The translations under genes were made by a program, and so were the position numbers. Below, one piece after another: positions 49,730-57,690 of a DNA stretch of 64,000 nucleotides. The first letter of the stretch is position 1, and every line of letters begins with the position of its first letter. Source of the DNA: Limivicinus sp963617275 (GTDB lineage: Bacteria > Bacillota > Clostridia > Oscillospirales > Oscillospiraceae); assembly GCA_963617275.1 (NCBI GenBank), contig CAVENX010000012.1, positions 1-64,000 on the forward strand, read 5' to 3'. The notes under the pieces were generated by a model. It did no database searches. It was not told where the DNA came from and saw only the letters and a list, made by a program, of their open reading frames with translations.

Positions 49730-51172
49730 TTACTCCTGTTTTTCATCATCGACTTCAGCGTCTTTCTCGCCTTCGACGGTTTCGGCAGCTTCGGCCGGTT
49801 CATCCGCATCAACGGTTTCCGCCGTTTCAACGGGTTCATCGGCAACGGTTTCTGCCGTTTCAGCAGCCGCAGCCGCTTCGACAGTCTCGGCGGAAGCGCT
49901 GGCGTTTGCGGTCACTGCGCTTTCGTCAATGGGTTCTGCACCCTCGGATTCCGCAGCGGCGGCAATTGTAGCGGCCTCAGCGTTTTCGGGGTTGGTAAAG
50001 CGGTCGGGGACATAGGCGCGGCCTCTTGCGTAGCGGCGGTTGCCGACCTGAGAGGCAGGAAGCTCATTGTCTTTTATCCCGAGGCGCTTGCGGCGCTCCG
50101 CACGCTCAGCTCTGTCAAGCTCGGCCTTGCGCTCGTCGCTCTTTGCCTTCTCATTTGCCTGGATCTTTTTCTTGCTGGTGTTGACGTTCTTTTCGGTTTT
50201 GCCCTCTGCTCTGAGACGCTCCGTCTCAAGGCGCTTCTGCTCTATTTCACGCTCACGCTCAGACCTGGCGGCAATGCGCTCGGCATCCTCTTTGTCAAGC
50301 TGCTTCTTGTAGGTCTTGGTGAGGATATAGTCACGCGCCATGCCGAAAAGGCTGTTTGCGATCCAGTATACGCCCATAGCGGCAGGCATGATGAAGCAGA
50401 ACCATACGCTCATAAGGGGCATCATCAGATTCATCGTCTGCATAGACGCCTGAGTATTTGCATCGTTCTGCGGGTTCGCGGCGTTTGCCACCTTCATGGA
50501 TACCCATGAAAGGAAAGCGGAGATAAACGGAATAAGGAACAGTCCGAACGCAGCAAGCCAGACTTTTGTGTCGCTGAAATCGGTCTTGAACATAAAGTTC
50601 CACTGCGGCTGATCGCCGAGGTTAAGACCGAGGAAGCTGAAATCAATGTCCATAAGTCCGTCGATCTTACCGGCGAGAGCGGTCTGAACTTCGTCCCAGT
50701 GCTGATGTACAAGATCCGTAAGCTTGATCTCAAAGTACGCGTCAGTCTTTGCGGGGATCGTATATAGTCCTTTTTCCACAAAGAAATTCTGCACTTCGTC
50801 AACAACGCTCTGTGCGACAAACATCATTCTTGTCATGGGCTGGCGGATGACCGAGTACAGGGCGATAAGAATGGGGAACGGGACAAGGGACCAGAGGCAG
50901 CCGGACATGGGATTTGCGCCGTTCTCTTTATAGAGCTTCTGCATCTCCTGATTGAGCTTCTGGGGGTTGCCCTCGTGGCGGCGCTGAAGCTCCTGTATCT
51001 GAGGCTGGAGGCGGGAGGTACGCATCATGCCCTTCTTGCTCTTCGCCATGAACGGAGTAAGAATAAGGTTGACGGCGAGAGCGAAAAGCATAATGGATAT
51101 GCCGTAGTTGCCGGTCCACTCATAAAGCTGAACCATAAGCCATGCGAAAGGCTTAGTAATAGTTGCCCACAT
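49730..51172 (-). CDS. yidC: Membrane protein insertase YidC with long acidic tail
   Basis: 480 residues. Typical five-helix core: YGISIMLFALAVNLILTPFM, LQPQIQELQRRHEGNPQKLN, SGCLWSLVPFPILIALYSVI and LMMPLMSVWFCFIMPAAMGV. After a basic, charged coiled region (about 290-370, which may contact ribosomes) comes a 90-residue tail almost only of Ala, Glu, Thr, Val and Asp. The basic stretch is usual; the acidic repetitive tail is not. No lipobox is visible at the N-terminus. Confidence 0.95.
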   Translation of the reverse strand: MWATITKPFAWLMVQLYEWTGNYGISIMLFALAVNLILTPFMAKSKKGMMRTSRLQPQIQELQRRHEGNPQKLNQEMQKLYKENGANPMSGCLWSLVPFPILIALYSVIRQPMTRMMFVAQSVVDEVQNFFVEKGLYTIPAKTDAYFEIKLTDLVHQHWDEVQTALAGKIDGLMDIDFSFLGLNLGDQPQWNFMFKTDFSDTKVWLAAFGLFLIPFISAFLSWVSMKVANAANPQNDANTQASMQTMNLMMPLMSVWFCFIMPAAMGVYWIANSLFGMARDYILTKTYKKQLDKEDAERIAARSEREREIEQKRLETERLRAEGKTEKNVNTSKKKIQANEKAKSDERKAELDRAERAERRKRLGIKDNELPASQVGNRRYARGRAYVPDRFTNPENAEAATIAAAAESEGAEPIDESAVTANASASAETVEAAAAAETAETVADEPVETAETVDADEPAEAAETVEGEKDAEVDDEKQE

Positions 51173-51204
51173 AGGTTTCTCCTCAATGTGTGTTTTTTAT
51201 GGGG

Positions 51205-51423
51205 TCATGGTACGGGGTCGTAGATGTCGTAGCCGTCCGGATGGAACGGGTGGCATCTGCAAATGCGCCTGAAAGCGAGCCAGCCGCCCTTGAGGGCGCC
51301 GTATTTTTCTATGGCTTCCATGGCGTACTGAGAACAGGTCGGAATGAACCTGCAGCATGGGGGACGGTTCGGGGAAATGTTTTTCCGGTAAAATCTGATC
51401 GCGGCAAGCATGAAACGTTTCAC
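51205..51423 (-). CDS. yidD: Membrane protein insertion efficiency factor YidD
   Basis: 72 residues. AAIRFYRKNISPNRPPCCRF, then PTCSQYAMEAIEKYGALKGG and CRCHPFHPDGYD, the standard YidD block with its conserved cysteines. It starts at a four-base overlap with the rnpA stop. Confidence 0.95.
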   Translation of the reverse strand: MKRFMLAAIRFYRKNISPNRPPCCRFIPTCSQYAMEAIEKYGALKGGWLAFRRICRCHPFHPDGYDIYDPVP

Positions 51424-51767
51424 TTTTCCCGCTCCTTCAATATGCCAAGCTTCCCGCAGGAGTCCAGAAAGGCAGAATTGATCTTTTCATACTTTGCACC
51501 CACACATCTTGTGCGGGCTACGATAACCATGTCCCAGCCGGGCTTCAGCGAAGCCTTGTTGAGACGGTATATCTCCCTCAGTCTGCGGCGGACGCGGTTT
51601 CTTACAACGGCATGCCCTAGCTTCACAGAGACTGTATACCCAACGCGTCCCACGCCGGTGGGACTGCGGCGGCAGTAAACGACGATATAGGGATTGACCG
51701 CGCTTTTACCTTTGGAATAGAGCCGCCTGAAATCGCTGTTCTTTTTTAAAGTAGTGATTATATTCAT
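51420..51767 (-). CDS. rnpA: Ribonuclease P protein component
   Basis: 115 residues from MNIITTLKKNSDFRRLYSKG. The basic signature VVRNRVRRRLREIYR (RNR motif) binds the P RNA. The start at 51767 is preferred over an upstream frame at 51788 by alignment with the family. It matures tRNA 5' ends. Order with rpmH is conserved. Confidence 0.94.
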   Translation of the reverse strand: MNIITTLKKNSDFRRLYSKGKSAVNPYIVVYCRRSPTGVGRVGYTVSVKLGHAVVRNRVRRRLREIYRLNKASLKPGWDMVIVARTRCVGAKYEKINSAFLDSCGKLGILKEREK

Positions 51768-51852
51768 GCCGCTCTTTTCCACAAACACCTAAAGGGCGGA
51801 TTGCTCCGCCCTGATATTTTACATATCCTTAGACCTGTTCACGTGCTGAAGA

Positions 51853-51987
51853 TCAGTAGCTGAGCTTTGCTCTGCCCTTTGCTCTGCGGCGGGCAAGAAC
51901 CTTGCGGCCGTTAGCGGTCTTCATTCTTTTGCGGAAGCCGTGCTCCTTCTTGCGCTGACGGACTTTAGGCTGATAGGTACGAAACAT
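51853..51987 (-). CDS. rpmH: Ribosomal protein bL34
   Basis: 44 residues, MFRTYQPKVRQRKKEHGFRK then RMKTANGRKVLARRRAKGRA, with an AAAGGAGTG site six bases upstream. Strongly basic, normal length. It is first in the rpmH-rnpA-yidD-yidC-jag operon. In many Firmicutes dnaA and oriC lie next to rpmH. Here thiN follows instead, and no DnaA-box cluster was seen, so the origin is probably not here. Confidence 0.95.
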   Translation of the reverse strand: MFRTYQPKVRQRKKEHGFRKRMKTANGRKVLARRRAKGRAKLSY

Positions 51988-52084
51988 TCTTTGGCACTCC
52001 TTTCAGGTTGATACTCAACATCGGACTTGCGCCCGAAGTAGTTGACAAACAATACTCCCTGACACACCGGTCAGGCAGATGTTG

Positions 52085-52114
52085 ATTATACATTATAAAC
52101 AGAGGAATTGTCAA
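52085..52114 (-). promoter_or_regulatory. rpmH operon promoter
   Basis: Minus strand TTGACA (52109-52114), 18 bp, TATAAT (52085-52090), about 98 bases before rpmH. Confidence 0.8.
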
Positions 52115-52152
52115 TAAAAAGTTACAAAAATTCAATAAAAAGCAAACGTTCA

Positions 52153-52794
52153 TCAGGACGGCTGCGGCATACGGCAGCACATCACCAGAATGACGCCGCT
52201 TCCCACGGAAATTTCGATTTCACCGCTGAGCCACTGGTTGCTCGTGCCGATGGGGAAGGAGCTTTCAATGACGGCATTTTCAAGGCAGTATTTTGCCCCG
52301 CGTATGTTGACATTTCCACACCTGCCGCCCAGGGCGAACACCGACAGGGACCAGCCTTCGCGCTTAGGGAACGTCGCGGTTTTCCCGGTAAAGGCAAAAA
52401 GCTCCTCGTTTCCGCCGATTATGTGAGCGTCCGCGCCGCCGTTTACGGCAAAAGCCATGGTCTGGATGTTTGCAAAAAGGTGATCGAGCCGTCCGCCGAG
52501 AGCGCAGTATATATCTATCTTTGAAAAGCCGCGCTCAAGCGCACAGCGCACGGCGGACATCGTGTCCGTGTCGTCCTTTTCTATTTTAAGCCGCGTCACT
52601 GGCACACCCTCCGGCAAATCGCCCGAGTAAGAGTCAAAGTCCCCTATAATCAGGTCGGGACGGACGCCTGCGGCAGCGGCATATTCAAGTCCCTTGTCGC
52701 AGGCGATCACAAAATCCGCATGTTCTATGCCCGTCAGCGGGGCGCGCTCCCCGCCGGAGATTATCGCGCAGACTTTTCCGCCGTCGGCCGTCAT
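52153..52794 (-). CDS. thiN: Thiamine pyrophosphokinase
   Basis: 213 residues from the ATG at 52794 (MTADGGKVCAIISGGERAPL), overlapping the thiT stop by ATGA. IGDFDSYSG and KDDTDTMSAVRCALERG, then ALGGRLDHLFANIQ are the TPK signatures for ATP and metal binding. It converts imported thiamine to TPP, consistent with its position behind the thiamine transporter and TPP riboswitch. Confidence 0.93.
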   Translation of the reverse strand: MTADGGKVCAIISGGERAPLTGIEHADFVIACDKGLEYAAAAGVRPDLIIGDFDSYSGDLPEGVPVTRLKIEKDDTDTMSAVRCALERGFSKIDIYCALGGRLDHLFANIQTMAFAVNGGADAHIIGGNEELFAFTGKTATFPKREGWSLSVFALGGRCGNVNIRGAKYCLENAVIESSFPIGTSNQWLSGEIEISVGSGVILVMCCRMPQPS

Positions 52795-53348
52795 TTCAGG
52801 TCTTCTCCGCGGATGTACTTGCCGAGCGGCTTCCACAGCAGTGCGCCGATTACAAGCGTCATAGCGGCGTCAACAAGAATGAAGCTTCCGTTGTACAGCG
52901 CAGAATATATCCACGGGGTAGTCATGGTCATGCCGAAAAAGTTCTCGGGCATATATTCGGCCCAGACGGTCGCACCGGTGATATAGTGCGAAAGAAAACG
53001 GGCGAAGCTTCCGACGATAGTGCCGATGAAGAAGCCGCTGCGCTTTTTGCTGAAAAGACCTGCAACTCCCAGAAGAGAGTAGGCAACGATATAGTCGCCT
53101 ATCATGGACTGCCAGCTGTAAGCATAAGCGCCGTCGAGCAGAAGCTGCAAAACGGAAAACGCGAAGCTTGCCAGCATACCGGGACCGAAGCCCCAGCGGG
53201 CACAGTAAACGAATATGGGCAGCATACTCAGACATATCGAGCCGCCCTGCGGAAGCTCAAACAGCTTGATGTAGCCCAGCACCTGTGCAAGAGCTACCAT
53301 GATCGCACCCTCGGTAAGAGCGCGGAGACGTAAATTGCGTGTTTTCAT
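52791..53348 (-). CDS. thiT: Energy-coupled thiamine transporter S component
   Basis: 185 residues with six hydrophobic segments. LPQGGSICLSMLPIFVYCAR, WGFGPGMLASFAFSVLQLLL, DGAYAYSWQSMIGDYIVAYS and the Trp/Tyr/His pattern match ThiT of ECF transporters. The ECF energising module is encoded elsewhere. Control by the TPP riboswitch upstream is clear. Confidence 0.94.
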   Translation of the reverse strand: MKTRNLRLRALTEGAIMVALAQVLGYIKLFELPQGGSICLSMLPIFVYCARWGFGPGMLASFAFSVLQLLLDGAYAYSWQSMIGDYIVAYSLLGVAGLFSKKRSGFFIGTIVGSFARFLSHYITGATVWAEYMPENFFGMTMTTPWIYSALYNGSFILVDAAMTLVIGALLWKPLGKYIRGEDLK

Positions 53349-53383
53349 AATATCCTCCTTTTCTTTGCGGAAGCGATGATACG

Positions 53384-53421
53384 AAAAAACGCAGGGCTGA
53401 AATTACAATTCCAGCCCTGCG
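53384..53421 (-). terminator. Riboswitch-controlled terminator
   Basis: Minus strand CGCAGGGCTG pairs with CAGCCCTGCG, followed by T6, between the TPP aptamer and the thiT ribosome site. Confidence 0.88.
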
Positions 53422-53443
53422 AAAAACTTCAAGCGTATCACTG

Positions 53444-53535
53444 TTTCCTACGCCGGCATTATCCGGATCAGGTCTGAGGGTGCCGGCGCTTCAATTCACG
53501 CCGTCTCAGCCGGGAAAAACCCAGCACCCCTTTGT
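53444..53535 (-). ncRNA. TPP riboswitch (THI element)
   Basis: On the minus strand the aptamer shows GGGGTGCT at its start, the GCTGAGA motif, then ACCCTCAGACCTGATCCGG and TAATGCCGGCGTAGGAAA, the THI-box core. A terminator follows directly, so TPP should switch thiT-thiN off by premature termination. Confidence 0.95.
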
Positions 53536-53577
53536 GTTCAGGCAGCCGCACTGCGCACTGCCTTTATTTGCAAGTGG

Positions 53578-53606
53578 ATTATACACCACATGATCTCTGC
53601 CGTCAA
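53578..53606 (-). promoter_or_regulatory. thiT-thiN promoter
   Basis: Minus strand TTGACG (53601-53606), 17 bp, TATAAT (53578-53583), about 40 bases before the TPP aptamer. Confidence 0.75.
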
Positions 53607-53612
53607 CAGAAA

Positions 53613-54488
53613 TTATTTGAGCATTTCCGCCTTGTCGATTATAAACTGTCTGAGCCATTCCCCGGCTTCCTCGTTTTGCAGCGCAAAGTCGATGATCGAT
53701 TCAAGGTAGCCCTTGAGATTGCCGGTATCGTAGCGTTTGCCCTCAAAGTCAACGGCGCACATAGGATGGCGGTGAACAAGCTCACGCATACCGTCGGTAA
53801 GCTGGATCTCGTTGTTCCTGCCGGGGGCGGTGTGCTCAAGAATATCGAATATCTCCGGCATAAGGACATAGCGCCCCATAATGGCGTAGTTGGAAAGCTT
53901 TTCCTCAAGCGTGGGCTTTTCGTTCATATCGCTTATTCTGTACACCCTGTCTCCCAGCTTTTCCTCAAGCTTGACGGAGGAGTATTTTGTGATGAGAGAA
54001 TCCGGCTGCTCACGCACGGCGATGGCGCTGCATTCGTTTGCTTCCGCCGCCTCGACAAGCTGCTTGAGAACGGGCTTTTTGCTGAGCATGATATCATCGC
54101 CGAGCAGGATCGCAAAAGGCTCATTGCCCACAAAAGTCTTTGCACGCCACACTGCATGGCCGAGACCCTTCGTCTCTTTCTGGCGCAGGAAGAAAATATC
54201 CGCCATATCCGCAACGGCGCGCACTACCCTCGCATCCTTCTCCTTGCCGTCCTTCAGCAAGCGTTCCTCAAGGTCGGGGGCATAATCAAAATAATCCTCT
54301 ATCGGGTTTTTGCCGCGGTTGGTAATAATAAGTATTTCCTCAACGCCGGCCGCAACGGCTTCCTCGACAATGTACTGTATAACGGGCTTATCCACCAAAG
54401 GCAGCATTTCCTTGGGGATGCTCTTTGTGTTCGGGAGAAGTCTCGTACCGAGTCCGGCGGCAGGGATTATCGCTTTTCTGACTTTCAT
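53613..54488 (-). CDS. galU: UTP-glucose-1-phosphate uridylyltransferase
   Basis: 291 residues. KAIIPAAGLGTRLLPNTKSI is the nucleotide-binding start. VDKPVIQYIVEEAVAAGVEE, GLGHAVWRAKTFVGNEPFAI and LTDGMRELVHRHPMCAVDFE are GalU blocks. It makes UDP-glucose for surface glycans and glycolipids. GGAGAACC site. A single gene transcribed away from the TPP riboswitch promoter, whose -35 region lies just before its stop. Confidence 0.95.
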   Translation of the reverse strand: MKVRKAIIPAAGLGTRLLPNTKSIPKEMLPLVDKPVIQYIVEEAVAAGVEEILIITNRGKNPIEDYFDYAPDLEERLLKDGKEKDARVVRAVADMADIFFLRQKETKGLGHAVWRAKTFVGNEPFAILLGDDIMLSKKPVLKQLVEAAEANECSAIAVREQPDSLITKYSSVKLEEKLGDRVYRISDMNEKPTLEEKLSNYAIMGRYVLMPEIFDILEHTAPGRNNEIQLTDGMRELVHRHPMCAVDFEGKRYDTGNLKGYLESIIDFALQNEEAGEWLRQFIIDKAEMLK

Positions 54489-54549
54489 GTTGGTTCTCCT
54501 TACATTATAAATAGTAGTTTATTGAAGTTTCTTATATTAAGTGCTTATT

Positions 54550-55209
54550 TCAGATTTTGTGCGGGCCAGACTCTCCGGCGGCTCTTTCCTCGGCAGTCTG
54601 TTCTCTGCGGTGCAGGGAAAATTCACATCCGCAGTACAGCTGACGGTATATGCCGTACTTTTCGGAAAGCTCAACGCTTCTGTCCTCTCCGCCGCGCTTT
54701 TTGAAGTCGGACGGGAGCCAGCTGACGCCCATTGCCTGCCCGATCTCCTCGCCGATGGTATTTATAAGCTCCGCATTTTTGTGGCGCGACACGGTAAGCG
54801 TCGAGCAGAAATAATCGTAACCGTAGTGCTTTGCAAGCCTTGCCGCCTCCGTAAGGCGCAGACGAAAGCACTGCTCACATCTTTTGCCGCCCTCCGGCTC
54901 GTTTTCAAGGCCTTTTATCCTCGCGTAATAATCCCCGCTCTTATGGCTTTCCGCAAGAATATTCACCCTGCCGGCAAGCCCCATTTTCTCGATTATCTCC
55001 ATCTGCGCTTTGAAGCGGCGTTCAAATTCCGCTTCCGGGTAGAGGTTTGGGTTGTACCACAGCAGCGTCACGTCAAAATACTGCGTGAGATATTCCAGCA
55101 CCGAGCTTGAGCATGGGCCGCAGCAGCTGTGAAGCAGGACGCGCGCTGTGCGCCCGCCGCGCTTTTCGATTATTCTGTCAAGTTCCTTGCGGTAATTTCT
55201 TCTGTTCAT
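54550..55209 (-). CDS. queH: Epoxyqueuosine reductase QueH
   Basis: 219 residues. LLHSCCGPCSSSVLEYL and GKRCEQCFRLRLTEAARLAK supply the CC...CxxC cysteines of the DUF208/QueH family, which makes queuosine from epoxyqueuosine in tRNA with an Fe-S cluster. TVSRHKNAELINTIGEE and YRQLYCGCEFS complete the family pattern. No Shine-Dalgarno sequence precedes the ATG, and a -10-like TACAAT ends only seven bases before it, so the transcript may be leaderless. Confidence 0.92.
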   Translation of the reverse strand: MNRRNYRKELDRIIEKRGGRTARVLLHSCCGPCSSSVLEYLTQYFDVTLLWYNPNLYPEAEFERRFKAQMEIIEKMGLAGRVNILAESHKSGDYYARIKGLENEPEGGKRCEQCFRLRLTEAARLAKHYGYDYFCSTLTVSRHKNAELINTIGEEIGQAMGVSWLPSDFKKRGGEDRSVELSEKYGIYRQLYCGCEFSLHRREQTAEERAAGESGPHKI

Positions 55210-55335
55210 GACTGCATTGTAACATACATTTTCACAAAATGCTATACATTATTCGGTCTGATGCGGAGCGGACTCCAAATTATCCGGCGCAGGCGGCAGA
55301 ATGATTATTGTCCTCGCCGGAAGGGCATATTATTG

Positions 55336-55364
55336 TTTACAGACGTTTTGAAATAAGATATAAT
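55336..55364 (+). promoter_or_regulatory. dCMP deaminase gene promoter
   Basis: TTTACA (55336-55341), 17 bp, TATAAT (55359-55364). Confidence 0.7.
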
Positions 55365-55402
55365 GTAGCGAAAAATGTCTTTATCTGACGGAGGAATTAC
55401 CC

Positions 55403-55906
55403 ATGGATACCCGCACGAACAAACAGAATTACTACCTCGATATAGCAGACGCAGTGCTTGAGCGCTCCACCTGTCTCAGGCGCAGATACGGCGCGATAAT
55501 CGTGCGCAGTGATGAGATAATATCCACCGGCTATAACGGCGCGCCCAGAGGCAGACGCAACTGCAGCGATCTTGGCGTGTGCACCCGCGAGACGTTGAAA
55601 ATTCCTTCCGGCGAGAGGTACGAGCTGTGCAGAAGCGTCCACGCCGAGGCAAACGCTATTATTTCCGCCTCCCGCCGCGATATGATCGGCGCAACGTTAT
55701 ATCTTGTCGGGCGCGACGCGAGGACGAATGAGCTTCTCGGCGACGCCATGTCCTGCTCGATGTGCAAAAGGCAGATAATCAACGCAGGGATAGAAAAGGT
55801 GGTCATCCGTTCGACCGCCTCGGAGTACCGAACGATAATGGTATCTGACTGGATAGAAAACGACGACTCTATCATCTTGTCAAAGAATATCACTGAGGTC
55901 CTTTGA
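55403..55906 (+). CDS. dCMP deaminase-family protein (ComEB-like)
   Basis: 167 residues, GGAGG site. SVHAEANAII (HAE zinc and catalytic site) and SCSMCKRQIINAGI (CxxC zinc ligands) define the cytidine/deoxycytidylate deaminase fold. TGYNGAPRGRRNCSDLG, with extra cysteines, fits ComEB/dCMP deaminases. dCMP deamination feeds dTMP synthesis. Its longer C-terminal part contains a hydrophobic-acidic tail. Substrate is inferred from family. Confidence 0.9.
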   Translation: MDTRTNKQNYYLDIADAVLERSTCLRRRYGAIIVRSDEIISTGYNGAPRGRRNCSDLGVCTRETLKIPSGERYELCRSVHAEANAIISASRRDMIGATLYLVGRDARTNELLGDAMSCSMCKRQIINAGIEKVVIRSTASEYRTIMVSDWIENDDSIILSKNITEVL

Positions 55907-56108
55907 CAAATAAGCTTGCACTGCGCTCTGTGCCTTTTTATATCCGTCATGTCGTTTGCGGGCGTATCTGAATTTTGTATTTCAACTTCTGATTGAACGC
56001 TTTATTCCCGCATTTTACAATTCCGAAACAATTTTGACCTTATCTATGAAACATTTTGCCTATATTATATAGACAATCATCTTTTTCATTTTTCTCCTCT
56101 TAAAAAAT

Positions 56109-56142
56109 AACCGGCAATTCCAAGCGGTAGGAATTGCCGGTT
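56109..56142. terminator. Terminator between convergent genes
   Basis: AACCGGCAATTCC pairs with GGAATTGCCGGTT, followed by T7 on the plus strand and T-rich sequence on the other. The rest of the gap 55907-56197 is AT-rich with no supported gene. Confidence 0.88.
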
Positions 56143-56197
56143 AAATTTTTTTGCTCTATGTCAGATTCTCCATGCCAAACTGCACAGATCAAAGCTT

Positions 56198-56902
56198 CTA
56201 TGCAAGTGCACCCGCTTCTTCAAAAACAGAGCCTATGAGCGCGGCGTAGTTTTTCACAGCCTCATCCGCTGATTCCGCCGGTGGAATTATTACAAAGCGC
56301 TTGCCCTTGTGTGGCAGCCCCGTGAGGATATCCCAGAGCGAATCAAGCGTTTCGCCGTACCATTCCTCCCACTCCATTTTGCGGCGCAGTTCATTATACA
56401 GTTCCTTGCGTGTGATGCACGCGGAAAAATCCACCGTCACGCGCTCCCCATCCTTCAGACTTTTCAGCAGTCCCTCACAGCCCGCGTATATCTCATCCCA
56501 CGCGGTCTGAAACTGTCGGGTGTACCACGGGTCGGCGATCTCTTCGCCTGTTCTGCCCGCATAGTCAAGAAGATTGCGCAGCTTGCCCTTGGGATCGCCG
56601 TGATACACGCTGCTGAGCGTCCTGCGGTTGATCTCGTCCATATACACGATAAGGTCGTATTTATCATAGTCCGCGGCGGTTATACGTCTTGCCTTCTTGT
56701 CCGAGCAATCAATGCCGTGTGCGGCGAGGAGCTTTTTCATCGGCGGATACACACCGTTGCCTATCTCTTCATCGCTTGTTGCGGCGGACGATACATACAC
56801 ATCGTCGTCCATACCGGCTTCTTTGAGCATGTCGCGCATTATATACTCAGCCGTCGGGCTTCTGCATATATTCCCATAGCATATAAAAAGTATTTTTTTC
56901 AT
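56198..56902 (-). CDS. Low-molecular-weight phosphotyrosine phosphatase fused to a barstar-like domain
   Basis: 234 residues from the ATG at 56902, after AGGAGG. Residues 1-150 are an LMW-PTP: the P-loop CYGNICRSP (Cys8 nucleophile, Arg14) and IADPWYTRQ with the general-acid Asp. Residues about 151-234 (FSACITRKELYNELRRKMEW, then YYGETL-like WYGETLDSLWDILTGLPHKG and RFVIIPP) match the barstar pattern LH..L...L..P.YYG.NLDALWD.LTG. Barstars inhibit barnase-type RNases. I know no established protein of this composition, and no barnase-like gene is next to it. Confidence 0.8.
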   Translation of the reverse strand: MKKILFICYGNICRSPTAEYIMRDMLKEAGMDDDVYVSSAATSDEEIGNGVYPPMKKLLAAHGIDCSDKKARRITAADYDKYDLIVYMDEINRRTLSSVYHGDPKGKLRNLLDYAGRTGEEIADPWYTRQFQTAWDEIYAGCEGLLKSLKDGERVTVDFSACITRKELYNELRRKMEWEEWYGETLDSLWDILTGLPHKGKRFVIIPPAESADEAVKNYAALIGSVFEEAGALA

Positions 56903-56961
56903 TTGTTTTCCTCCTGACATCGGCTTCAGCCTTGCCGGGCGTCCGCCGGTTTTGAAAAATG

Positions 56962-56990
56962 TTGAAAAAAGCGGCGGACGGTTTTATAAT
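56962..56990 (+). promoter_or_regulatory. DUF1893 gene promoter
   Basis: TTGAAA (56962-56967), 17 bp, TATAAT (56985-56990). Confidence 0.75.
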
Positions 56991-57023
56991 GAATATATAT
57001 CTACGTTTCTTAGGGAGATCAGT

Positions 57024-57449
57024 ATGAATTATTACGAAAAAGCCGTCCGCACTCTGAAAGAGGGCGATTACACCTGTGTTATCTGCGGCGATAACGTTGA
57101 ATATACCAGCACTTTGCGCGGGGTGCAGCCGCTGCTCACGCCGTATGAGCAGGGCAAGCGCTTTGCCGGATGCGCCGCTGCGGACAGAGTAGTCGGCAAG
57201 GCGGCAGCGTTCCTGTATGTGCTTCTGGGCGTAGAGCGTGTATATGCCGAAATCGTCAGCAAGCCCGCAAAGGAAGTTTTTGAAAAGCACGGCATCGAGC
57301 TTAGCTATGACCTGCTTACCGAGCTTATAGAGAACCGCACCAAAACAGGGCTTTGCCCCATGGAAAGCGCGGTGATAGACCTGGACGAACCGACCTGCGC
57401 GCCCATGCGCATTAAAGAGACTCTTGCAAAGCTAAAGTCGGGAAAATAA
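57024..57449 (+). CDS. DUF1893-family protein
   Basis: 141 residues from the ATG at 57024, after AGGGAG. YEKAVRTLKEGDYTCVICGD, then RGVQPLLTPYEQGKRFAGCA and DRVVGKAAAFLYVLLGVERV match this small conserved family, which has a cytidine-deaminase-like fold of unknown activity. CPMESAVIDLDEP is the C-terminal block with its conserved Cys. Cytoplasmic; no membrane segment. Followed by repeat copy F. Confidence 0.85.
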   Translation: MNYYEKAVRTLKEGDYTCVICGDNVEYTSTLRGVQPLLTPYEQGKRFAGCAAADRVVGKAAAFLYVLLGVERVYAEIVSKPAKEVFEKHGIELSYDLLTELIENRTKTGLCPMESAVIDLDEPTCAPMRIKETLAKLKSGK

Positions 57450-57465
57450 GGCGCTGCCGCACCTC

Positions 57466-57665
57466 AGCTTGTCAAAAAGTCCTGTAAGGACTTTTTGACC
57501 GCGCTTCCCGCCGAGCATTTTGAAAGTGTTCAAAATGCTGTTACCGAAAGCCTTGATATATCAAGGCTTTCGACGGCGGTTTATCCATTTTGAGGCGGGC
57601 CTTGCCCCCTCAAGCTCCCCCGCTGCTCTGTTATCTGACTTTAAAACATAGTTTTTTGACAGGCT
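57466..57665 (+). repeat. Copy F of ~200-bp terminator-associated repeat
   Basis: Between the convergent DUF1893 and malQ genes. The first stem has lost one A and the matching T on the opposite arm compared with other copies, which keeps it paired. No clear direct repeat flanks this copy, so it may be older or have lost one flank. Confidence 0.88.
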
Positions 57666-57690
57666 CCATATATAGCAGCGGATCTTCCCT

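Noticed and set aside
51988..52152. Replication origin next to rpmH
   Set aside because: dnaA is absent and no cluster of TTATNCACA boxes was seen; thiN follows instead.
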